From assembly GCA_051011595.1 (NCBI GenBank), contig JBPCTQ010000337.1, forward strand, positions 1 to 20,910: 20,910 bases of DNA. Direction: 5' to 3'. This stretch comes from JAOUEE01 sp051011595. GTDB taxonomy: Bacteria; Actinomycetota; Acidimicrobiia; Acidimicrobiales; SHLQ01. Both the position numbers and the translations under genes were made by a program. The notes under the pieces were generated by a model that was not told the DNA's origin, searched no databases, and worked only from the letters and a program-made list of their open reading frames with translations. Shown in pieces: positions 7,093 through 14,397 of this stretch. The first letter of the stretch is position 1. The number at the start of each line of letters is the position of its first letter.

Positions 7093-7695
7093 TCAGGTGT
7101 CGAGGATGGGTTCCAGCCGCTGGGCGCAGTTGCGGACCAGCGCCAGGGGTGCGCTGGCACCGTCGGTGGTGATCCACTGACGGATGGAGACTTCGATGAC
7201 CGACACCACCAGCTGCGCATCGAGCAGTGCGCTCACGTCGTCGGCCGCCACGCCGCGATAGGTGGCCAGCTCGGGGATGAGCCGCCGGACGGCCGTGTCG
7301 AGCGCCCAGAAGACCTGGGAGATGAGCTCGGGCTGATCGAGGGTGCGGTCGAGGGCCAGGCGAGTGCGTTCCTCGAGGAACACCAGCGGATCGGGTGAAT
7401 CCATCAAGGCGATGGTGGCCTCGTAGGGGGTGGCATCCCCCAGCAGGTCGATGAACTGTTCGGTCAACGACTCGACCCACTCGTGGAACGGCGCCATGGC
7501 GACGTCGGCTTTGGTGGGGAAGTAGCGGAACACAGTCGGTTCGGAAACGCCTGCCCGACGGGCGATCTCGGCGGTGCGGGCGTCGTGGTACCCGACCTCT
7601 TCGAACAGGTCATGGGCCGCAGCCATGATGTCTCGGCGAGTCAGCTGCTTGCGGAGCTCGCGCCGGCCGAGCTCGCCGGTGTCGCTGCTATCCAC
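7093..7695 (-). CDS. TetR/AcrR family transcriptional regulator
   Basis: A 200-residue TetR-type repressor. The N-terminal helix-turn-helix (about residues 20-65) is typical: TAEIARRAGVSEPTVFRYFP followed by TKADV. The C-terminal ligand-binding domain is all helical and not assignable to a ligand. The start is GTG 7695, placed about 6 bases after a strong GAGGAGG ribosome binding site; GTG 7698 is three bases closer to it and less likely. The longer upstream frame is antisense to the neighbouring oxidoreductase. It is divergent from the Gfo/Idh gene, 157 bases apart, and converges with the FAD oxidoreductase gene 19 bases away. It may control either neighbour; I could not find a convincing palindromic operator. 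Confidence 0.9.
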   Translation of the reverse strand: MDSSDTGELGRRELRKQLTRRDIMAAAHDLFEEVGYHDARTAEIARRAGVSEPTVFRYFPTKADVAMAPFHEWVESLTEQFIDLLGDATPYEATIALMDSPDPLVFLEERTRLALDRTLDQPELISQVFWALDTAVRRLIPELATYRGVAADDVSALLDAQLVVSVIEVSIRQWITTDGASAPLALVRNCAQRLEPILDT

Positions 7696-7701
7696 CACAA
7701 T

Positions 7702-7709
7702 CCCTCCTC
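7702..7709 (-). promoter_or_regulatory. Ribosome binding site GAGGAGGG of TetR gene
   Basis: A strong Shine-Dalgarno sequence, unusual in this window, 6 bases before GTG 7695. It decides the start among several in-frame GTG codons. Confidence 0.75.
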
Positions 7710-7741
7710 GGTGGGAGCGGGTGCCGCGGTGGGCAGGTCCC

Positions 7742-7747
7742 AACGTA
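7742..7747 (-). promoter_or_regulatory. Possible -10 box TACGTT of TetR gene
   Basis: A TANNNT hexamer on the minus strand about 46 bases before the GTG. It would give a leader of about 40 bases carrying the ribosome binding site. No clear -35 is seen. Confidence 0.35.
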
Positions 7748-7839
7748 ACCGGGAGGGCGGGTTGCTGCACTTCGGTGGGGCGTGACGGTCGCCACCCCTG
7801 GTTCGGGGGCGCCGTGGCCGTGCCGTCGATGCGGTTGAG

Positions 7840-7845
7840 TAACGT
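7840..7845 (+). promoter_or_regulatory. -10 box TAACGT for Gfo/Idh/MocA gene
   Basis: TAACGT is followed by 7 bases and ATG 7853, without a ribosome binding site. The divergent TetR gene starts 158 bases away. Confidence 0.55.
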
Positions 7846-7852
7846 CGCACCC

Positions 7853-8803
7853 ATGCCCGCCACCCGCCTGTTGTTCGTCGGCGGATGGGGCCACCACTCG
7901 TTGCGTGAGCTGGTGGCCGACGGGTCGATCGACGTGGCCGCGGTCGCCTGTGGTGACGGCTTCGACGACATGGCCCGACTCATCGCCGACAGCGTCGAGG
8001 CCATCGAATGGCACGACGATCCCGAGCGCGCTCTGGCCGAAGTGGCCCCCGACATCGTGAGCGTCGGCGCGGTGTACGGACAGATCGGTGACTGGGTCGA
8101 GCGGGCGCTGGCCGCTGGGGCGTCGGTCGTGGCCGACAAACCCATCGCCACCAGCGACGATCAGCTGTCCCGGATCAGTCGACTGCTCGCCGACCGTCCG
8201 CAGCAGCGTCTGGTGACCGAGCTCCCGGCCCGAGCCGACGCCGCCTTTCGAACCGCTCGCCGCATCGTTGCCGAGGGCGGGGTGGGAGATCCGGTGCTGG
8301 TCACTGCCCAGAAGAGTTACGTCTTCGGCGACCGGCCGCCGTGGTACGACGAACCCCGGCACTACCCGGGCACCGAGCTGTGGGTGGCCACGCACGCCTT
8401 CGACTTCGCCCGCTTCGTCACCGGCCGCCGCCTCACGCCGATCGCCGGGCGGTCGGCCAACGGGAGCTTGCCCGACTGGTCCACTCTCGATGACCACACG
8501 GTGAGTGTCTGTGCTCTCGAGGGTGGCGGCACGGCTGTTGTCCATGCCGACTATCTCCGTCCGTCCGACGCCACCACCCATGGCGACGACCGGCTTCGGG
8601 TGGCGGGCAGCACTGGGGTGGTGGAGGTCCGAGGCGGGTGTTGTTGGCTGCTCGACGGCACCGAACGAGATGTCACCGACACGGTCCTGGGAACCGATCC
8701 GGCCGCCCATGTGTGGGAGCTGGTCAACCACGACGACGACGAGACCCCCCGATCGCTCGAGCTGGCCGCCGTCAGCCTGGCGGCCCGAAGCCTCAGCCGC
8801 TGA
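7853..8803 (+). CDS. Gfo/Idh/MocA family oxidoreductase
   Basis: A 316-residue NAD(P)-dependent dehydrogenase-like protein. The N-terminal strand is LLFVGGWGHHSL. The family's cofactor and catalytic motif appears as ASVVADKPIATS (Asp95-Lys96-Pro97), preceded by a VYGQIGDWV helix. The second half has the alpha/beta sheet domain, including the WVATHAFDFARFVTG segment typical of the substrate-facing region with a conserved His. These enzymes usually oxidise or reduce sugars and cyclitols, but the substrate is not readable here. The start is fixed by the TAACGT box 7 bases upstream. Its 3' end overlaps the convergent sulfatase gene by 11 bases. The neighbouring sulfatase suggests, weakly, catabolism of a modified sugar. 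Confidence 0.85.
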   Translation: MPATRLLFVGGWGHHSLRELVADGSIDVAAVACGDGFDDMARLIADSVEAIEWHDDPERALAEVAPDIVSVGAVYGQIGDWVERALAAGASVVADKPIATSDDQLSRISRLLADRPQQRLVTELPARADAAFRTARRIVAEGGVGDPVLVTAQKSYVFGDRPPWYDEPRHYPGTELWVATHAFDFARFVTGRRLTPIAGRSANGSLPDWSTLDDHTVSVCALEGGGTAVVHADYLRPSDATTHGDDRLRVAGSTGVVEVRGGCCWLLDGTERDVTDTVLGTDPAAHVWELVNHDDDETPRSLELAAVSLAARSLSR

Positions 8804-10256
8804 CCACCGAGTCCAACTCGGGAGGTTCGAGGTCGAGCTCGCCCATACCCCGAATACGCAGGATCTCGTCGAACAGGTCCGCCACCAGCCCTCGGTGTTC
8901 GGGCTCCTGGGCGAGATCACAGGTCTCGCCCGGATCGGCCTCGATGTCGAACAACATTCGTTCGTCGCCGAGCAACTCGCCCACCAGCTTCATGCGACCT
9001 CGGCGGGCCATCGGGTAGCCGTGCATCGAATGGGTGTAGAGGGTGCGCTCGGGCGGGGGACCGGCCCCGCGCAGACTGGGGGTCAGCGACTGGCCGTCGA
9101 GTGAATCGAGCGGTCCACCGGCCTCGGCCAGCTCGAGGATGGTGGGGGCGATGTCACCCGACGAGACCGGCTCGTGGATGCGATCGACGCCGACGCCGGC
9201 GCCGCTGACGAACATGGGCACCCGGGCCAGATCCTCGAGGGCGACACACGGCACCTTCGACAACAGGCCTCGGTGACCGCCGAAGTCGCCGTGATCGGAG
9301 GCGAAGATGACCACGGTGTTCGACAGGTCGATATGGGTCAGCAGTCGACCGACGGCGTCGTCGATCTGCACGATGAGCGCACGGATGTAGGTGAGGATGC
9401 GGCGGATGACCTTGTCCGGGTGCTCGGCGATGATGCGGGTGCCCGGTGCCGCCCGAGTGGTGAGCCATGTCCGGAGTTGGGGTGCCATGGCGGCCAGGCC
9501 GGTGTCGGCGTCGGGAAGGGTCACATCGGCCGGGTCGTATCGGCCCGCGTAGGGCGACGGAGGGTTGTACGGCGAGTGCGGGTGCGGGTAGCTGACCTGG
9601 AGGTAGAACGGCCGATCGGTGGTCCGCCCGTCGAGCCAGGTCGTGGCCTGATCGGTGACCCAGCTGGTCGGATGGAACTGCTGGGGGAGGGGGTAACGCA
9701 CCGCCGACAGGTTGCGCCGGTAAGCATCGGCGTCGGGGTGTCCGGGGCCGAACAGTCCGGTGGCCAGCGGCTCGGCCTTGCCGTTCCACAACAACCAGGC
9801 CACGTGATCGTCGACGGGCGGCGGTGACTCGCCTCGGTACAGGTTGAGGTGTTCGGCCACCCGCAGGTGGTCGAACCCGTGGCGGGCTCGCATCGGTTTG
9901 AAATGGGCCTTGCCGATGTGGGCGGTCTCGTATCCGGCCGATCGCAGCTGGTGGGCGATGGTCCAGAACCCCTCTCGCACCGACCGTCCGCCGCCGTCGG
10001 GGCGATCGTCGCGGTGGCCGCGGAACCGATTGGGATACAGGCCCGTGATGAGTGATCCCCGGGCCGGAGCGCACAGTGTCGACATGGTGTACGCCGTCTC
10101 GAAACGGGTGCCGTCGTCGGCCAGCCGGTCGAGGTGGGGTGTCTCGTAGAACCCATCACTCTTGGACCCCAGCTGATCGTGTCGTTGCTGATCGGTGAGG
10201 ATCAGCACGATGTTGGGACGTCCGACAGGATCGGCGCCGGTCGGCATCGAGGTCAC
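8793..10256 (-). CDS. Cysteine-type sulfatase (alkaline phosphatase superfamily)
   Basis: A 487-residue type I sulfatase. NIVLILTDQQRHD near residue 15 supplies the first metal-binding Asp (Asp22). The sulfatase signature is LCAPARGSLITG, with Cys62 in the CxPxR motif, which is converted to formylglycine before the enzyme is active. GKAHFKP (about 115-121), PHPHSPY and the second metal site ASDHGD (Asp321, His322) with Lys334 follow. No signal peptide is visible, so it is probably cytosolic. GTG 10256 is preceded at 7 bases by TACCGT; ATG 10247 is the alternative and would remove three residues. No formylglycine-generating enzyme is encoded in the window. Arylsulfatase versus choline- or sugar-sulfatase cannot be decided from sequence alone. 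Confidence 0.88.
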   Translation of the reverse strand: MTSMPTGADPVGRPNIVLILTDQQRHDQLGSKSDGFYETPHLDRLADDGTRFETAYTMSTLCAPARGSLITGLYPNRFRGHRDDRPDGGGRSVREGFWTIAHQLRSAGYETAHIGKAHFKPMRARHGFDHLRVAEHLNLYRGESPPPVDDHVAWLLWNGKAEPLATGLFGPGHPDADAYRRNLSAVRYPLPQQFHPTSWVTDQATTWLDGRTTDRPFYLQVSYPHPHSPYNPPSPYAGRYDPADVTLPDADTGLAAMAPQLRTWLTTRAAPGTRIIAEHPDKVIRRILTYIRALIVQIDDAVGRLLTHIDLSNTVVIFASDHGDFGGHRGLLSKVPCVALEDLARVPMFVSGAGVGVDRIHEPVSSGDIAPTILELAEAGGPLDSLDGQSLTPSLRGAGPPPERTLYTHSMHGYPMARRGRMKLVGELLGDERMLFDIEADPGETCDLAQEPEHRGLVADLFDEILRIRGMGELDLEPPELDSVVSG

Positions 10257-10263
10257 CTTCGCG

Positions 10264-10269
10264 ACGGTA
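10264..10269 (-). promoter_or_regulatory. -10 box TACCGT for sulfatase gene
   Basis: TACCGT, 7 bases, GTG 10256 on the minus strand. It favours the GTG over the ATG nine bases downstream. Confidence 0.5.
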
Positions 10270-10366
10270 CCAAACTCGATTCTCGGACCCGCAGTACACG
10301 AGCGCCTGGACGGGAAGGGGTCCAGATACCTGGTGGGTCGCGTTCGGGGTGGGCGACCGGTGGCGA

Positions 10367-10372
10367 TATCGT
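10367..10372 (+). promoter_or_regulatory. -10 box TATCGT for tRNA-Lys
   Basis: TATCGT ends 6 bases before the first base of the tRNA, the same spacing seen at protein starts here. Transcription would begin at the mature 5' end. A -35 is not clear; TTCGGG at 10343 with an 18-base spacer is a weak candidate. Confidence 0.45.
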
Positions 10373-10378
10373 GCCCGT

Positions 10379-10451
10379 GGGCCGCTAGCTCATCGGGTAG
10401 AGCAGGAGACTTTTAATCTCAAGGTGCTGGGTTCGAGCCCCAGGCGGCCTA
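10379..10451 (+). tRNA. tRNA-Lys (anticodon TTT)
   Basis: A complete 73-base cloverleaf. The acceptor stem pairs GGGCCGC with GCGGCCT (a G-U at the end), the D arm has GCTC/GAGC around ATCGGGTA, the anticodon loop is CTTTTAA, and the T arm pairs CTGGG with CCCAG around TTCGAGC. The discriminator base is A and CCA is not encoded. The anticodon stem has a 27-43 G/A mismatch at its top. The next protein start codon begins two positions after the discriminator. Confidence 0.95.
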
Positions 10452-10452
10452 C

Positions 10453-11877
10453 ATGTCGAGAGGCACCACCACGCGCGTTCTGGCGCGCACCCTGGTGGGT
10501 GGCGGTGTGGCGCTGGTCGGTGCGGTGGTGCTCGCCTCGCCGGCTGCGGCCCATGGTGTGGGATCGCGCGGCGACCTACCCCTGCCGATCGGGATCTTCG
10601 CCTGGTCGGCCGGTCTGGCGGTGGCGTGTTCGTTCCTGGCCTTCGGGGTGTTCTGGAACCGGCCCGTCATGGCCAGGGCGGCAACCGGGCATCCGCTGCC
10701 CGGCTGGTTCGCCCGGGCGGTTTCGGCTCTGGCCGTGGTGGTCCGCGTCCTGGTGGTTGCCCTGTGGGCGCTCACATTGTTGTCGGCGTTGCTCGGCGAC
10801 GAGAACCCGCTGCTCAACTTCAGCCCGTGGGCCGTGTACATCGTCTTCTGGGTCGGCGTGCAGATCGTCTCGGTGCTGCTCGGCCCGTTCTGGGGGGCGG
10901 TGAGCCCGTTCGACACCATCGTGGGTCTGGCCGAGCGCCTCGGTTGGAAGGCACCACGAGCCGGTGCCGACAACGAGCCCTCATCGGGTTTCGCCGGCTG
11001 GGTCGGGGTCGCCGGTCTGTTGAGTTTCCTGTGGCTCGAGCTGGCGTACTTCGAGTCGGCCACGCCGTCTGCCATCGGGATCTGGCTGGCCGGATACAGC
11101 CTGGTGATGGTGCTCGGCGGCCTGGTCTTCGGACGCCGCTGGTTGCGCACCGGCGACGGTTTCGTCGCGCTGTTCGACCGTCTCGGCCACATCGGCCCGT
11201 TCTTTCGCGATGCCCACGGTGACCTGCGTATCCGGGTTCCCGGATCAGGGCTCAGTGCGGTTCGTATCGACGCCGCGGCCGTGCTGCTCATCCTGGTGAC
11301 GCTGGGCAGTACGACCTTCGACGGCATCACCCGTCAGAGCTGGTGGGAGGAAGCCGACTTCGTGGCCACCGCGCTGCGCTGGGAGCGAACGGTCGTCCAC
11401 ACCCTCGGGCTGCTCCTGACCATCGCCGTCATGGCCGTGCTGTACTACGGCGCCATCCGGGTGATGGCCTGGTATCTGCGCCGCCAGGGTCAGGAGTACT
11501 CGGCGTCGGACCTGGCCGAAGACTTCGCTCCCTCGTTGCTGCCCATCGCCTTCGCCTACGCGGTGGCTCACTATTTCTCGCTGTTGATGTTCGATGGGCA
11601 GCGGGTCATTCCCCGCCTGAGCGACCCGTTCGGGAACGGCAGTGACTGGTTCGGCACCGCCGACTACGCCATCAACTTCACGTACATCAGCACTGATCTC
11701 ATCGCCTGGGTCCAGGCCCTGGCCATCGCCCTCGGCCACATCGCCGGAGTGGCCGCGGCCCACGATCGGGCCCTCGAGCGCATGGACCGGCGCTTTGTAC
11801 TCGGCTCCCAGATTCCGCTTGTGGTGGTGATGATCGGTTATACGGTAGGAGGACTGCTGCTGCTGCTGGGGGCCTGA
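10453..11877 (+). CDS. Polytopic membrane protein with signal peptide, unknown function
   Basis: A 474-residue membrane protein. The N-terminus is a clear signal sequence: Arg-rich start, hydrophobic core and ASPAAAHG cleavage region (about residue 33), leaving a mature protein that starts with the conserved-looking HGVGSRGDLPLP. About ten further hydrophobic helices follow, with periplasmic or cytosolic loops around residues 160-180 and 250-270. It resembles a family of actinobacterial proteins sometimes labelled fenitrothion hydrolase, a label I would not trust for function. The ATG lies one base beyond the tRNA-Lys 3' end; downstream GTG codons would destroy the signal peptide's positive region. 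The antiporter gene follows after 6 bases, so the two are probably co-transcribed. Confidence 0.8.
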   Translation: MSRGTTTRVLARTLVGGGVALVGAVVLASPAAAHGVGSRGDLPLPIGIFAWSAGLAVACSFLAFGVFWNRPVMARAATGHPLPGWFARAVSALAVVVRVLVVALWALTLLSALLGDENPLLNFSPWAVYIVFWVGVQIVSVLLGPFWGAVSPFDTIVGLAERLGWKAPRAGADNEPSSGFAGWVGVAGLLSFLWLELAYFESATPSAIGIWLAGYSLVMVLGGLVFGRRWLRTGDGFVALFDRLGHIGPFFRDAHGDLRIRVPGSGLSAVRIDAAAVLLILVTLGSTTFDGITRQSWWEEADFVATALRWERTVVHTLGLLLTIAVMAVLYYGAIRVMAWYLRRQGQEYSASDLAEDFAPSLLPIAFAYAVAHYFSLLMFDGQRVIPRLSDPFGNGSDWFGTADYAINFTYISTDLIAWVQALAIALGHIAGVAAAHDRALERMDRRFVLGSQIPLVVVMIGYTVGGLLLLLGA

Positions 11878-11883
11878 TCGCGG

Positions 11884-13152
11884 ATGGAAATCAGCACCCT
11901 GGCGTTGATGTCGGGTTTCGTCGTCGCCTTCTCGTTGATCTCGCGACGGATCGAGTCGATAGCCATCAGTGGGCCGATGATCTTCGTGGCCTTCGGGGTG
12001 CTGATCGGCCCCGAAGTCCTCGACCTGGCCGGCTTCGACATCGAGTCCGAGGCCGTGGTGTTGCTGGCCGAGCTCACGCTGGCCGTACTGTTGTTCTCTG
12101 ATGCGTCGCGCATCGACGTTCCTGCTCTGGCCCGCGACCCCGGAATTCCCGCCCGGCTCCTGGCCATCGGTCTGCCGCTCACCGTGGCCCTCGGCGCCGG
12201 GATGACGGCCCTCTTGCTCACTGATCTGAGTGGGTGGGAGGCCGCGCTGGTGGCGGCCATTCTCACTCCCACCGACGCCGCCCTGGGTCAGGCGGTGGTG
12301 ACCGACAAGCGGGTTCCCGTTCGTATCCGGCAGTCCCTCAACGTGGAATCGGGTCTCAACGACGGTCTGGTGGTTCCCATCGTCGCCGTGTTCGTGGCCA
12401 TGGTCGAGGAGGGCGAGAGCGGGGGCGTCGGGAACTTCCTCACCGACGCAGTGCAGCAGATCTTCATCGGCGCGGCTGTTGGAGTTGGTGTGGCGGTGGT
12501 GGCCGGTTGGTTGTTGGCCAAGGCCTACGAGCGGGATTGGGTGGCGGCCGATTACGAGCAGCTGGCCATGTTGGCTATCGGGGTCGGGGCCTACGCCACC
12601 GCCACCGAGCTCGACGGCAACGGTTTCATCGCCGCCTTCCTGGCCGGGCTCACCGCGTCGGCACTGATGGGAACGGAGTCGGCCCGCCGGTCGGCGTTCA
12701 GTGAGGACCTGGGGCAGATTCTCGCCCTCACCATGTTTGTCATCTTCGGCGCCACCATGGTGGGCCCGGCGCTCGGTGCGCTGACCTTCCCGATTGCGTT
12801 GTGTGCGTTGGCAACGCTCACCGTCGGGCGTTCGATCCCGGTGTGGGTGGCCACCGTCGGGTCGGGTCTGGCCCCGCGCAGCCGGGCGTTCCTGGGATGG
12901 TTCGGCCCGCGTGGTCTGGCGTCGGTTCTGTTCGGCCTGTTGGTGGTCGAGGAGTCCGATATCGCGTCGAGCGACACCCTGTTCGTGATCGTCACCTGGG
13001 TGGTGGTGGTCTCGGTTGTGGCGCACGGCGTGTCGGCCACGCCCGGTGTTGGTTGGTACACACGCTGGCTGGCTCGGCGCGACGACATCGACACCATGCC
13101 CGAGGTCGAAGAAATGCACGAGCACCGGGTGCGGTGGCACTGGCGGCGCTGA
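11884..13152 (+). CDS. CPA1-type cation/proton antiporter
   Basis: A 422-residue sodium (or potassium)/proton antiporter of the monovalent cation:proton antiporter-1 family. About 12 hydrophobic helices span the whole length. The unwound helix carries AILTPTDAALG (Thr130, Asp131), and the ion-binding helix carries NVESGLNDG (Asn153 to Asp160), both hallmarks of CPA1. FGPRGLASVLFG near residue 340 matches the conserved Arg-containing late helix. The C-terminal tail is short and charged, without an RCK/TrkA regulatory domain. It starts 6 bases after the preceding membrane protein stop, and no promoter is visible between, so it is read from the same transcript. Ion selectivity cannot be settled from sequence. 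Confidence 0.9.
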   Translation: MEISTLALMSGFVVAFSLISRRIESIAISGPMIFVAFGVLIGPEVLDLAGFDIESEAVVLLAELTLAVLLFSDASRIDVPALARDPGIPARLLAIGLPLTVALGAGMTALLLTDLSGWEAALVAAILTPTDAALGQAVVTDKRVPVRIRQSLNVESGLNDGLVVPIVAVFVAMVEEGESGGVGNFLTDAVQQIFIGAAVGVGVAVVAGWLLAKAYERDWVAADYEQLAMLAIGVGAYATATELDGNGFIAAFLAGLTASALMGTESARRSAFSEDLGQILALTMFVIFGATMVGPALGALTFPIALCALATLTVGRSIPVWVATVGSGLAPRSRAFLGWFGPRGLASVLFGLLVVEESDIASSDTLFVIVTWVVVVSVVAHGVSATPGVGWYTRWLARRDDIDTMPEVEEMHEHRVRWHWRR

Positions 13153-13181
13153 CGCGACGATCGGCGGGAAACGACGGCCAC

Positions 13182-13187
13182 TACGAT
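13182..13187 (+). promoter_or_regulatory. -10 box TACGAT for lipoprotein gene at 13194
   Basis: TACGAT, 6 bases, ATG 13194. It selects this start inside a much longer open frame that is antiparallel or out of frame to the antiporter gene. Confidence 0.5.
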
Positions 13188-13193
13188 CGCGCC

Positions 13194-13868
13194 ATGATCA
13201 CCCGGTGTCTGGTGCTGGTGGCTGTGCTGTTGTTGACCGCCTGTGGCAGCAACGGTGACGACGCGGCCGGGCCGCCGTCCTCGTCGACCTCGGCTCCCAG
13301 CCCCTCGTCATCTGCGGAACCCACGGCCTCATCGACCACCACGACGATCGCCGGGTGTACCGACGACGCTTTGATCGGCGGCACGGTCAGCACGGTGGGT
13401 TTCGACGACATCACCTTCGGCATGACTGTGGTCTCCGCCGAGACGGCGTCGGGGGTGTGCCTCGAGCCGGATCGACCGATCAACAACGACTGTTACTACG
13501 TGTTGCCCGTACCGGGGCCGGACGGCGTCGCGTTCCTGGTCACCGAAGGAACCATCGAACGAATCGACGTCTTCGCCGGCTCGGTGACCACCCGATCCGG
13601 TCTCGGCCTCGGGAGCAGCGAGCAGGACGTCGTCGACCGATTTGGCGCCGGCCTCACCATCGGCCAACACCCGAGCGGGGCCGGAAACGAGTTGGTGTTC
13701 GTCCCGAGCGATGAGGCCGACGCCGCCTTCCGGGTGATCTTCGAGACCGATGGCACCGTGGTCACGGGATTTCGAAGCGGCCGAGTTCCCCAGGTCACCG
13801 ACGCCGTCGTGTGCGGGGGACCGGGCCCGGTTGTCGACGAGGACGAGGACGCCCTCAGCCAGGAGTGA
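13194..13868 (+). CDS. Predicted lipoprotein, unknown function
   Basis: A 224-residue protein with a short signal peptide and lipobox LLTAC (Cys17). A Ser/Thr/Pro-rich linker (about residues 22-54) leads to a compact domain with four or more cysteines (GCTDD, GVCLE, NNDCYYV, VVCGG) that could form disulfides outside the membrane. The domain pattern, with FGMTVVSAET and GLGLGSSEQDVVDRFG, resembles secreted domains in which a threshold-like FGxT motif repeats, but I cannot name the family. The start follows TACGAT by 6 bases. Its last 14 bases overlap the tail of the convergent lipoprotein gene. Confidence 0.75.
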   Translation: MITRCLVLVAVLLLTACGSNGDDAAGPPSSSTSAPSPSSSAEPTASSTTTTIAGCTDDALIGGTVSTVGFDDITFGMTVVSAETASGVCLEPDRPINNDCYYVLPVPGPDGVAFLVTEGTIERIDVFAGSVTTRSGLGLGSSEQDVVDRFGAGLTIGQHPSGAGNELVFVPSDEADAAFRVIFETDGTVVTGFRSGRVPQVTDAVVCGGPGPVVDEDEDALSQE

Positions 13869-14385
13869 GGGGCGATTCGATGTAGCTGGTGCACTCGACC
13901 GTCACCGATCCGGGGCCCAGATCGGTGCCGAGGCCGGTGTTGATGTCGGCATCGGCGACGAAGGAGATGTCGTCGCCAGTGATCGTGCCGGCATCGACCT
14001 CCAGTACCAGGGGGGTGTCGAGCGACGCTTCGATCAGCCGGCCGCTGGCAGTCACGCCGATGTAGGGGTCGGAGACCGACGCCTCCAGGAGCAACTCCGC
14101 GGGCAGGTCGGTCTCGGGGTCGACGCCCGAACCCCACACCAAGACGTCGGCCTCGCTGGGTTGCGCGCAGCTGACGTCGAAGTCCCAGGTGTTGCCTTCG
14201 ATCACCAAGCGGGCGGTGGAGGTGTGGCCGGCGTCGACCGCCAGGGCGGCCCCCGATGTGGACGGCGCTGCGGTGGACGTCGCCGCCGTGGACGTCACAG
14301 TGCCGGTCACGGTGGTGGGCCCCTCGCCGCTGGCACAGCCGATCGCGACCAGCAGCGGGACCACGCCGATGATGAGGCGTCTCAT
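13855..14385 (-). CDS. Predicted lipoprotein, unknown function
   Basis: A 176-residue protein. The signal peptide MRRLIIGVVPLLVAIGC ends in a lipobox with Cys17. A Thr/Ser/Ala-rich linker follows, then a beta-rich domain with two cysteines (VSCAQPSE and VECTSY) likely to be disulfide-bonded. The segment ARLVIEGNTWDFDVSC is typical of small secreted actinobacterial lipoproteins of the LpqH-like type, though I can only suggest the resemblance. TAGGCT lies 6 bases before the ATG. The gene lies 9 bases downstream of the DUF4031 gene on the same strand and converges with another lipoprotein gene. Confidence 0.75.
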   Translation of the reverse strand: MRRLIIGVVPLLVAIGCASGEGPTTVTGTVTSTAATSTAAPSTSGAALAVDAGHTSTARLVIEGNTWDFDVSCAQPSEADVLVWGSGVDPETDLPAELLLEASVSDPYIGVTASGRLIEASLDTPLVLEVDAGTITGDDISFVADADINTGLGTDLGPGSVTVECTSYIESPLTPG

Positions 14386-14391
14386 GAAGAA

Positions 14392-14397
14392 AGCCTA
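14392..14397 (-). promoter_or_regulatory. -10 box TAGGCT for lipoprotein gene at 14385
   Basis: TAGGCT, 6 bases, ATG 14385 on the minus strand. The first three bases are also the TAG stop of the upstream DUF4031 gene. Confidence 0.5.

Noticed and set aside
11245..13140. Long minus-strand open frame (631 codons) opposite the membrane protein and antiporter genes
   Set aside because: Its translation is rich in His, Gln, Asp and Gly without a domain, as expected for the complement of GC-rich coding DNA. The plus strand encodes a clear CPA1 antiporter.
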